Positions 31,900 through 39,322 of a DNA stretch of 42,270 nucleotides are shown here, in pieces (the stretch's first letter is position 1; each line of letters starts with the position of its first letter). Made by a program: the position numbers and the translations under genes. The notes under the pieces are model-generated. The model was not told where the DNA came from. It searched no databases and saw only the letters and a program-made list of their open reading frames with translations. Source of the stretch: Candidatus Zixiibacteriota bacterium (GTDB lineage Bacteria > Zixibacteria > MSB-5A5 > GN15 > FEB-12); NCBI GenBank assembly GCA_024278515.1, contig JAJRTA010000121.1, positions 1 through 42,270 of the forward strand, in the 5' to 3' direction.

Positions 31900-33141
31900 A
31901 TGAGTGAGCAAAACTCAGAATTCACCCGCAGGAAATTCCTCGCCGCGTCGATGGGCTGCCTGGCAGCCGCTTCCGTGGCCGGTGTACCAGGTGTGATAAT
32001 GGCCGACGAAAACAATAAGCCCACAGGCAAGATGATCGAACGACCGCTCGGTAAAACCGGCATCACGCTGCCGATCGTAAGCATGGGAGCAGGCGCCGCC
32101 AACGACCCCGGCCTCGTGGCGGCCTGCTATGAAGCCGGTATGCGACATTTCGACACCGCCGTATCCTACGCCTATGGCCGCAATGAACAGATGGTCGGCC
32201 AGGCGCTGGCCAAACTGGGAGTACGAAAAGATTGTATTATTTCGACCAAGCTGCATACTCCGAGCCAAAGGAATTCCGTATCGACCAAAGCTGAGTCGAA
32301 GAAGCTGATGATGTCGACAATGGAAGCATCGCTCAAGAGGCTCAAGACCGACTATGTGGATATTCTGTACATTCACGATGTCCGTGACCCCGCTCCGGTT
32401 ACCGACGAGGCGATCATGGAAGGTCTGCAGAAGCTGAAAAAACAGGGCAAAACTCGTTTTATCGGCATTTCCACCCATGCGAACATGGCCGGCGTGGTCA
32501 GGGCTACCGTCGAGGCCGGAATTTACGATGTCGTGTTGACCGCGTTCAATTTCACCATGGCCGATGATACCGCACTGCCGGCCGCGATTAAGAAAGCGGC
32601 TGAAAAGGGGCTTGGTGTAATCGCCATGAAGACGCAGGCGGGCGGCGCCAACTACCCCAACTCCGAGACACTGCGAAACTATTCAACTGCGGTGATCAAC
32701 TCGGCGGCGTTCAAATGGGCAATGCGCAACGAAAATATCTGCACGGCTATCACCGGGATCAGCAACTATGAGCACTTGCGCTGGAACACAGGTTACGCCG
32801 CCGATCTGGAGCTGACCTCGGAAGAGACAAGATTCCTTGCGGATAACAGCGTCTTGCTGGGAATGGGCTTCTGTCGCCAGTGCCAAGGCTGTCTGGCCAG
32901 TTGTCCGAAGAATACCGATATCCCGGATTTGATGCGTACGCACATGTATGCGACGCAATACGCCGATTTTACCAAGGCGCGTCGCACGCTCAAATCGATT
33001 CCGGCCGGTGCGGGCCTCGCCTTATGTACTTCATGCGGTTCCTGCGTCGCCGTGTGCAAAAACTCGGTTGATGTGCCGATGAAGATAGATCAGCTCAGGG
33101 AGATTTACGACCGGATCGGACCGATAAGTACCTACTGCTGA
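31900..33141 (+). CDS. Tat-exported aldo/keto reductase with C-terminal 2x[4Fe-4S] ferredoxin domain
   Basis: This is a 413-residue protein. The twin-arginine signal (TRRKFLAASMGCLAAASVAG) implies folded export to the periplasm. Residues about 45-310 form the AKR barrel with the tetrad Asp (HFDTAVSYAYGRNEQ, Asp then Tyr), Lys (IISTKLHTP) and His (DILYIHDVRDP). The C-terminus has two C-x2-C-x2-C-x3-C motifs (CRQCQGCLASCP and CTSCGSCVAVCK). Such AKR-ferredoxin fusions are common in anaerobes but their substrates are mostly unknown. GGAGA lies seven bases before the ATG. It is apparently monocistronic, with a convergent lar operon 25 bases downstream. Confidence 0.92.
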   Translation: MSEQNSEFTRRKFLAASMGCLAAASVAGVPGVIMADENNKPTGKMIERPLGKTGITLPIVSMGAGAANDPGLVAACYEAGMRHFDTAVSYAYGRNEQMVGQALAKLGVRKDCIISTKLHTPSQRNSVSTKAESKKLMMSTMEASLKRLKTDYVDILYIHDVRDPAPVTDEAIMEGLQKLKKQGKTRFIGISTHANMAGVVRATVEAGIYDVVLTAFNFTMADDTALPAAIKKAAEKGLGVIAMKTQAGGANYPNSETLRNYSTAVINSAAFKWAMRNENICTAITGISNYEHLRWNTGYAADLELTSEETRFLADNSVLLGMGFCRQCQGCLASCPKNTDIPDLMRTHMYATQYADFTKARRTLKSIPAGAGLALCTSCGSCVAVCKNSVDVPMKIDQLREIYDRIGPISTYC

Positions 33142-33166
33142 TAATCGATTCACAGTGGCAGATGGA

Positions 33167-34339
33167 TCAGTTGTTTTCGTCAGAGCCGGTTGAACGCATG
33201 ACTTCATCGTAAACCTGTGCGAGTGGGACACCCTCACGGAGTGCGGCTTCACGGCAGTCCTCGTACTCGGGGGCAATGCGTTCTGTCCGTCCCAGGCGGG
33301 AAACTTTCACTCGTATCTCACCGAAATGAGTACGGACTGTGCGTGTTTCACGTTTCAACTTGCGCCGCATCAGGCGTTGTGTGCGAATACCGATAGTGCT
33401 GGTCTCGGCAAAAATCGTAGAAGACAACGCATCATACCGGGCCTGATCAGCCAGTACGGAGAGAGTTACCGCGGGACGATTCTTCTTCATCTGAATCGGC
33501 GTAAACCAGACATCCCGCGCACCCTCCGATAATAAACGTTCCATAACATAACCGAGACGTTCACCGGTCATATCGTCAAGGTTGCACTCCATCAGGAGTA
33601 TTTCGTCAATTTCGAGGCTGTCGGTTGCGCTTTCACCGATCACGACACGGATCATATTGGGGATTTCGAGGTCGCGGCTCCCGGCTCCATAGCCGACCGA
33701 GGTTGTGGTCATCGGAGGAACCGGGCCAAAACTGTCAGCCAGTGTTTTCAGAAGAGCCGCGCCGGTGGGTGTGGTCAGCTCGGATCGGATACCGGATGAC
33801 CAGGTCGGCGCTCCCTTCAGTATTTCCAGGGTCGCAGGAGCAGGTACCGGCATTTTGCCGTGCTCACACTCGATAAATCCGGTTCCGAAGTGGACAGGTG
33901 AAACCATAATTTGCCTAATGCCGAGATAGTCAAGCCCGATCACCGTACCGACAATATCAACAATAGCATCAAGAGCGCCGACTTCGTGAAAATGAATCTT
34001 GTCGGTGGTAGTGCCGTGGATTTTGGCCTCGGCGCGAGCGAGTGTTTCAAATACAGCTATGCCGCGCGACTTCACCTGGCCGGACAGGTCGCTATGGTCA
34101 ATAATCTCCGTAATATCGCCAAGGTGTCGATGGACATTTTGCTCCCCGGTTATCACACTGAGTTTGGTCCCGCTGATTCCGTTTTTCATCACCCTGTCAC
34201 ACTGCAGATCGAAGCCGTCCAACTTAAGTTTTGCCAGCTCGCTTTTCAGAAAATCGAACGGCAACCCGGCGTCGATCAGCGCTCCGAGGATCATATCCCC
34301 TGCCGCCCCGGCGAAGCAGTCAAAATAGGCCAGTTTCAT
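33167..34339 (-). CDS. larC: Nickel-pincer cofactor nickel-insertion protein LarC
   Basis: This 390-residue CTP-dependent cyclometallase inserts nickel into the pincer cofactor. It opens [20 protein letters not shown], followed by [20 protein letters not shown] with the metal-binding His/Glu. The C-terminal domain has [36 protein letters not shown] and [20 protein letters not shown]. In Lactobacillus plantarum larC needs a programmed frameshift to make the full protein; here one continuous frame encodes both domains. Its ATG overlaps the larB TGA by four bases (ATGA). Last gene of larE-larB-larC. Confidence 0.95.
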   Translation of the reverse strand: MKLAYFDCFAGAAGDMILGALIDAGLPFDFLKSELAKLKLDGFDLQCDRVMKNGISGTKLSVITGEQNVHRHLGDITEIIDHSDLSGQVKSRGIAVFETLARAEAKIHGTTTDKIHFHEVGALDAIVDIVGTVIGLDYLGIRQIMVSPVHFGTGFIECEHGKMPVPAPATLEILKGAPTWSSGIRSELTTPTGAALLKTLADSFGPVPPMTTTSVGYGAGSRDLEIPNMIRVVIGESATDSLEIDEILLMECNLDDMTGERLGYVMERLLSEGARDVWFTPIQMKKNRPAVTLSVLADQARYDALSSTIFAETSTIGIRTQRLMRRKLKRETRTVRTHFGEIRVKVSRLGRTERIAPEYEDCREAALREGVPLAQVYDEVMRSTGSDENN

Positions 34340-34593
34340 TTATCGACCCCCATCAGGTTTGTGACTGCGGCAAAATAACCGGCGCCGAAGCCGTTGTCGA
34401 TATTTACCACCGCGATACCGGGCGAGCAACTGTTAAGCATGGACAAAAGAGCGGCAAGGCCGTTGAAACTGGCCCCGTACCCGACCGATGTCGGCACCGC
34501 CACCACCGGACAGTCAACCATCCCCCCGACCACCGAGGCCAACGCGCCTTCCATGCCGGCCACAACAATCACTATAGCGGCTTCGAACAGTGT
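34336..34593 (-). CDS. larB: LarB, C-terminal part in the same frame after a stop
   Basis: This continues the larB frame immediately after TAG 34594-34596 with [20 protein letters not shown], then [20 protein letters not shown] and [20 protein letters not shown], the most conserved part of LarB (it resembles PurE). Without the upstream half it lacks much of the active site. The possible internal start is GTG 34572. The frame ends by a 4-base overlap with larC, so the downstream coupling is intact, arguing against long-term decay. Confidence 0.85.
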   Translation of the reverse strand, partial: TLFEAAIVIVVAGMEGALASVVGGMVDCPVVAVPTSVGYGASFNGLAALLSMLNSCSPGIAVVNIDNGFGAGYFAAVTNLMGVDK

Positions 34594-35094
34594 CTACTTA
34601 TTATGAAGGTGGCGATGAATCCCGGCTACCCCGTTATCATACAGGCGATCGACCGGATTACTCATAGACTCTGCTGTCACAGCCGCTTCTTCGGCAACCG
34701 GCATATCGGATGTCCCGGCCGACACAACGACGATCTTCTTCCCTGTGCGAGGTTCGGGCAGTTGTCCGCTGAGGATGATTTGGGCCGTTTCATGGTAAAC
34801 CGTATTCGGATATACCTTATGGACCGCGTTGAACAGATCCGGCGCGGCCTTGGTGGCCATAACCAGCCTGTCACCAACGGCAAGTTTGCCGAAAATCGCA
34901 ATAACCTGTTTTGTTGTTTTACCTTTGCAAAAAACCACTTCAGGGAAACCTCGCCTGAGGTCACGATGTGTATCAAGCTTGGCGAAACCGATATCTTCGT
35001 ACGGCAGGTTTTTGAGCTGAGTCATGGCCTGGTCAATGTCAAGCCGGTGATTTCTGATATCTTCCAGCAGTTTTCTCAGGTTATTCCTGTCCAT
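34594..35094 (-). CDS. larB: Pyridinium-3,5-biscarboxylic acid mononucleotide synthase LarB, N-terminal part before an in-frame stop
   Basis: LarB carboxylates and hydrolyses nicotinic acid adenine dinucleotide at the first step of nickel-pincer cofactor synthesis. This half has the typical N-terminal helical region (LRKLLEDIRNHRLDIDQAMT, LPYEDIGFAKLDTHRDLRRG), FPEVVFCKGKTTKQVIAIF, and KKIVVVSAGTSDMPVAEEAA then TAE, ending DRLYDNGVAGIHRHLHNK before TAG at codon 167. Homologues continue here without a break. The combined 252 codons match LarB. It overlaps larE by 14 bases. Confidence 0.88.
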   Translation of the reverse strand: MDRNNLRKLLEDIRNHRLDIDQAMTQLKNLPYEDIGFAKLDTHRDLRRGFPEVVFCKGKTTKQVIAIFGKLAVGDRLVMATKAAPDLFNAVHKVYPNTVYHETAQIILSGQLPEPRTGKKIVVVSAGTSDMPVAEEAAVTAESMSNPVDRLYDNGVAGIHRHLHNK

Positions 35095-35965
35095 TGCCTG
35101 CCTGCGAAAGTGATTCGTTCAGGCTGCCGCTTCGGAAACCAAGCAGATCAACCGCAACATAACCGTAACCAAAAGATTTGAATTGATCGGTTATTTCTTT
35201 GGCCCGACCGTTCGCGAACAACCGATCGATATCATCCGGCGGCAGTTCTATGCGTGCAACCTTATCGTGATCACGCACCCTGAGGACTTTGAAACCGAGG
35301 CTTTTCAGGTAGTTTTCAGCCTGCTCTATCCGGGCCAGTTTCTCTTTGGTAATCGGTGACCCGTACGGAATCCGCGACGACAAACAGGGCGCGGCCGGTT
35401 TGTCCCAGGTGGGCAGATTCATTGTTCGGGATAAAATACGAATATCTTCTTTGGTCATACGGGCATCTTTCAACGGGCTGATAACAGCAAACTCGTTGAC
35501 CGCGCGGAACCCGGGACGATAATCATCGAGATCGTCATAATTCGACCCTTCAACCACGACCGGTATATTCATCTCCACCGCAAGTTCGGTTAATCGGCCA
35601 AACAACGTTTTCTTGCAGTGGTAGCATCGATCCGGAGGATTGGCCACAAAATCCGGATCGCACATCTCATCAGTACGTATGATAATATGACGTGCGCCGA
35701 TCTGCCCCGCTATTGTCGCGGCAAGCTCCAACTCGGACGCCGCCAGCGTGTCGGATTCCGCCGTGACAGCAACCGCCTTGTCGCCGAGCAGGTCAACCGC
35801 CACTTTCAGCAGGAATGTGCTGTCCACGCCGCCCGAAAAAGCCACGATAACCGATTCCTGATCCGACAGAATCTTTCTGAGCAAACCAAGTTTTTCCGAT
35901 AAGCCGAGGCTTATTTTATCATTTCGCATTTTGGCCGGTCGCTTTGCCATAGTCTTTGCTTCCAT
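35081..35965 (-). CDS. larE: Pyridinium-3,5-bisthiocarboxylic acid synthase LarE (sulfur transferase)
   Basis: LarE (294 residues) adenylates the LarB product and adds sulfur, in some members sacrificing its own cysteine. It has the PP-loop SGGVDSTFLLKVAVDLLGDK, PDRCYHCKKTLFGRL and KPAAPCLSSRIPYGSPITKE. To my knowledge the family's sulfur-donor cysteine lies in the C-L-x-S-R segment, and it is present. Three or more cysteines around it would allow the [4Fe-4S] type as well. ATG 35965 and ATG 35950 are both possible starts; a promoter candidate lies just upstream, which favours 35950. It is first in the lar operon. Confidence 0.93.
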   Translation of the reverse strand: MEAKTMAKRPAKMRNDKISLGLSEKLGLLRKILSDQESVIVAFSGGVDSTFLLKVAVDLLGDKAVAVTAESDTLAASELELAATIAGQIGARHIIIRTDEMCDPDFVANPPDRCYHCKKTLFGRLTELAVEMNIPVVVEGSNYDDLDDYRPGFRAVNEFAVISPLKDARMTKEDIRILSRTMNLPTWDKPAAPCLSSRIPYGSPITKEKLARIEQAENYLKSLGFKVLRVRDHDKVARIELPPDDIDRLFANGRAKEITDQFKSFGYGYVAVDLLGFRSGSLNESLSQAGNGQE

Positions 35966-36418
35966 TTATTCCGTGTAAGATACAGGAAGAATCTGCTCAC
36001 GGCAAGGCCGTAAAAAATGACAGTTATAACCTGATAATCATACTCGTACCAGTCGTTTATCCTTTAATGTAATGACGATGATAAACGCTGAAGGTTCGAA
36101 AAATCGCGCGATCAAACCGTGTCTGACTGCGGCCCACTGAAAAATATTATACGTGGAATATAATCGCCTGCTGTCTCATTAACGATATTAAGGTCACATC
36201 TGTCATATAATTAGCAGGATTTTTCGACCTTTTTTAATTGACACGGATTAATAGAAATCCCAACCTATACAAAGAATAAGACAGTACTTTTGGATAAATA
36301 CGACCGCATGGATGTTGGTTTTTTTTCAAAGGAGGAGAAAACGTATAAAAAAGTGTTAACTGTCCGTATTACGTGCATACGGAAATCCCAATTCATACTT
36401 AATCATAGGAGCAAAGTA
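35966..36418. other. Divergent intergenic region and long leader of the TonB receptor gene
   Basis: No gene is supported in these 450 bases. Besides the lar promoter candidate, the right part is AT-rich. AAAGGAGGAG at 36328-36337 is a strong ribosome-site-like run, but the only start within 20 bases (GTG 36353) is badly spaced. TCCGTAT (36363-36369) and ATACGGA (36377-36383) form a perfect 7-bp inverted repeat 36 bases before the receptor start, a possible operator or leader hairpin. AGGAG at 36407-36411 is the proper ribosome site. Confidence 0.4.
35977..36005 (-). promoter_or_regulatory. Putative sigma-70 promoter of the lar operon
   Basis: On the - strand TTGCCG (36000-36005) and TATCTT (35977-35982) are 17 bases apart, directly before larE. 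The -35 half overlaps a small ACGGC/GCCGT hairpin (35999-36011). Confidence 0.4.
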
Positions 36419-39313
36419 ATGAGACTGAAACTAATTCCGATTACCGTTCTCTTGCTGTTGCTGTGCAGTGGTGTGGTTTTTGGTTCAGTGGTCGGTAAGA
36501 TCACTGGCGAGATCACGGATGCCGACAGTGATCAGCCTGTTGTCGGAGCAACGGTGGCGGTAAAGGGGACCGACCTGGGAGGAGTGGCCGATCAGGATGG
36601 AATTTACACAATCCGCAATGTTCCGGTGGGGACTTATACCCTGGTGATCACGGCTGTAGGTTATGCCACTGTGGAAATCAGCAACGTCGAGGTTTCAGCC
36701 GACCTGGCCAGTTACCATGACGTGGAGCTGAGTTCCAAAGCGGCGGACATCGGTAAAACAATCAAAGTTTCGGCCGAGCGTCCGATGGTGATCAAGGATA
36801 AAACAACAACCGTGAGTATCATCAAACGGGACGAGCTGCTGTCTATGCCGACTCGTGGCATGGAACAGCTCGTCGGCATCCAGAACAGCGTGGTGCGGAT
36901 GAATTCCGGCAATTTCACTGTTCGCAACCGTGGTCAACGTCCCGGTGCTGAAAGCGCCCGTTCACAGGAACTGAACCTGCGTGGCGGCCGTCCTTCCGAA
37001 GTGGCATACTATGTCGACGGTTTCTCACAGCAGGATCCCCTGACCGGCGCTTCGACCACCAATATCAGCAACAACTCGATCAAGGAGATCACAGTTACGA
37101 CCGGCGCTTTTTCAGCCGAGTATGGCCATGTTGCTTCCGGTATCGTCAATGTAATCACCAACTCCGGTGGAGAGGAATACCACGGTGATGTAGAAGTTCT
37201 GACCGATAACGTTCTTGCTGAAAACTGGGATCAGAACTTCTATTCAGTCGACTTCGGCGGCCCGGTCCCGGGTATAGATAAGGCGTACTTTTTCCTTTCA
37301 GGGGAACGCACATTTTTGCGCGACCGTTCGCCTTCTTCCAAAACCAAAGAAGTGCACGAGACCTACGGCAAGCCGTACGGTCTGGACACTCTCTACTCGG
37401 AGAATCCGCAGCGTTTGCCCAGTAACAGTTATTCGAGCTGGTCGTATCAGGGCAAGCTGGACTATGAGTTGAGCCCCAACACCAAGCTGCAGGCAAGCGG
37501 CACCGGTTCACAGACCTGGTGGCGCGAGTATCGCCAGGAATGGGCGCTCAATCCGGCCCACATGCCGCGCTTTGAGGACAAAAACATCGGTCTGAACGCC
37601 AAGCTCACTCACACCCTGAACGCCGATGCGTTCTTCAACCTGAGCAGTTCGTATTTCATGACCGAACGTCTCCGTGGTGACGGTGTCATTTTTGACAATT
37701 ACGAAGCCTATGAACGTAAATACGACTGGGGCAATGGTGAAGTCGACGATATCGTTAACCCCGAATTCGAAGATTACAATCTGTTCTGGACTGATTCTGA
37801 AGATATCACCGTGGTTTCCAATAACGGAGATACGGTGGTCCTATCCGAGTCTCCTTACTGGGGCGGCTACCTTCACCGCAAATCATCCTATATCGGCTTC
37901 AAGGGTGATATGAATATGCAGGTGGATGAACGAAACACTTTGAAGTTCGGTTTCGACTTCCAGCGCCATACTCTGCGTTATTTCCGCAATCTCGACGCCA
38001 CCAAAGGTTACTCGGTAACCCGCGTTAATCGTTACGGATTCGACAGCCTCGGCAACGAGTCGGATAACGAAGGTGTCTTTAATGACACCAAACATCCGAT
38101 CAACCTCGGCCTGTATGCTCAGGACAGGTTTGAGTGGCGCGGTGTTATTGTGAACGCCGGGTTGAGGTTCGATTACTTCGATTACAAAACACAGCGTATC
38201 AGGGATTCCCTGAATCCATATCAGTACGGAACACCGGGGGAGCTGGACGAAGCCGATCTTGAAGACTCCGAGAAGTTCATCCGCTTATCACCTCGTCTGG
38301 GTATTTCATTCCCGATTTCAGATCGTACACAGATGCATGTCAGTTTCGGTAAGTTCTTCCAACGCCCCAATCTTGACAAGCTGTACGTGGGCTATGACTT
38401 CTGGGAAGCTCGTGTAACCGCCGGTTCTTACTTCCCTTTTGCCAGCCCCAACCTGGAACCGGAGAAAACAACCCTGTACGAAGTGGGCTTCACCCATCAG
38501 TTGGGCGACAACCTGGCTATTAGCGTCGATGCCTACTACAAGGATATTCAGGACCTGACCCAGATCCACACGTATGACTCGGTCGATGCTTCGATTCGTA
38601 CTTACAGTATTTTCGACAACATCGATTATGGTACTGTTAAAGGGCTCGATTTCAATCTGGCCATGCGTCGCACGAAGAATATCCGGCTCGACCTCAAGTA
38701 CACGCTTAGCTGGGCGACCGGCACCGGTTCGTATGCTCAGTCGGCGTATGTGATCAACTGGTCGAACCCGGGGGGAACACCCAAGGTCACAGCACCGCTC
38801 GATTACGATCAGCGCCATAATCTGGCCGGAGTGATCGACATGCGGCTCGGCCGTCAGGAAGGACCGCGCTTTGGTGATATATTCCCGTTTGAAAACACCA
38901 ATATCAACACTATTATCTATGCCGGAAGCGGCACCCCGTACACACCGACCGGTATGTATGACGCGGCTGTCGAATCGGCGGTAAGGCCCGGCCCGTCGGC
39001 GCCTGTTAATTCTTCCACCAAGCCCTGGTTCTTCCAGATCGATGTCAAGATCGAACGGGTATTCAAAATCGGTAACTACGATCTTATCCCCTACGTCTGG
39101 GTGAAGAACCTGCTGGATCGCGAAAACGTGATCGGCGTTTATGAAACGACCGGCCAGCCTGATAACACCGGCTATCTGGCCAGCGGCCCCGGACTGACCA
39201 ATATCGCCAACGAAGGTCAGCCCTATATCGATGCTTACAACCTCAAACAGAACAACCCGACCAACTACGCCAATCCGCGGATGGTGTATGTTGGCCTGCG
39301 GGCGTCATTCTAA
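36419..39313 (+). CDS. TonB-dependent outer-membrane receptor with N-terminal carboxypeptidase-regulatory-like domain
   Basis: This 964-residue outer-membrane protein has a signal peptide at residues 1-22 (LIPITVLLLLLCSGVVFG). A CarboxypepD_reg-like domain (about 25-110: GEITDADSDQPVVGATVAVK ... VPVGTYTLVITAVGYATVE) is followed by a plug (about 115-235: TTTVSIIKRDELLSMPTRGM ... VAYYVDGFSQQDPLTGA ... GAFSAEYGHVASGIVNVIT). The long 22-strand-type barrel ends in Phe (MVYVGLRASF), the usual assembly signal. No TonB box is obvious. The layout is that of SusC-like and related receptors in FCB bacteria. ATG 36419 with AGGAG seven bases upstream is preferred over the open frame from 36290, which would bury the signal peptide. 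Nine bases follow to the next gene, its likely partner. The ligand is unknown. Confidence 0.93.
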   Translation: MRLKLIPITVLLLLLCSGVVFGSVVGKITGEITDADSDQPVVGATVAVKGTDLGGVADQDGIYTIRNVPVGTYTLVITAVGYATVEISNVEVSADLASYHDVELSSKAADIGKTIKVSAERPMVIKDKTTTVSIIKRDELLSMPTRGMEQLVGIQNSVVRMNSGNFTVRNRGQRPGAESARSQELNLRGGRPSEVAYYVDGFSQQDPLTGASTTNISNNSIKEITVTTGAFSAEYGHVASGIVNVITNSGGEEYHGDVEVLTDNVLAENWDQNFYSVDFGGPVPGIDKAYFFLSGERTFLRDRSPSSKTKEVHETYGKPYGLDTLYSENPQRLPSNSYSSWSYQGKLDYELSPNTKLQASGTGSQTWWREYRQEWALNPAHMPRFEDKNIGLNAKLTHTLNADAFFNLSSSYFMTERLRGDGVIFDNYEAYERKYDWGNGEVDDIVNPEFEDYNLFWTDSEDITVVSNNGDTVVLSESPYWGGYLHRKSSYIGFKGDMNMQVDERNTLKFGFDFQRHTLRYFRNLDATKGYSVTRVNRYGFDSLGNESDNEGVFNDTKHPINLGLYAQDRFEWRGVIVNAGLRFDYFDYKTQRIRDSLNPYQYGTPGELDEADLEDSEKFIRLSPRLGISFPISDRTQMHVSFGKFFQRPNLDKLYVGYDFWEARVTAGSYFPFASPNLEPEKTTLYEVGFTHQLGDNLAISVDAYYKDIQDLTQIHTYDSVDASIRTYSIFDNIDYGTVKGLDFNLAMRRTKNIRLDLKYTLSWATGTGSYAQSAYVINWSNPGGTPKVTAPLDYDQRHNLAGVIDMRLGRQEGPRFGDIFPFENTNINTIIYAGSGTPYTPTGMYDAAVESAVRPGPSAPVNSSTKPWFFQIDVKIERVFKIGNYDLIPYVWVKNLLDRENVIGVYETTGQPDNTGYLASGPGLTNIANEGQPYIDAYNLKQNNPTNYANPRMVYVGLRASF

Positions 39314-39322
39314 AGGACGGGG

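Noticed and set aside
1106-34596. Genome-wide reassignment of TAA or TAG to glutamine
   Set aside because: TAG ends ribBA, the M29 peptidase, the acetyltransferase and the YbhN-like gene where their families end, and TAA ends ribH, ribE, ribD, ctpA and larE. Only selective read-through or allelic/consensus causes remain.
35999-36011. ACGGC/GCCGT hairpin as a terminator
   Set aside because: The adjoining run is A on the + strand and lies upstream on the - strand, so no T tract follows in either direction.
36238-36271. TTGACA ... TATACA as a promoter for the receptor gene
   Set aside because: The spacer is 22 bases, too long for sigma-70.
36290-36418. TTG 36290 as the start of the TonB receptor
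   Set aside because: It would bury the signal peptide behind 43 charged residues; ATG 36419 has a well-placed AGGAG.
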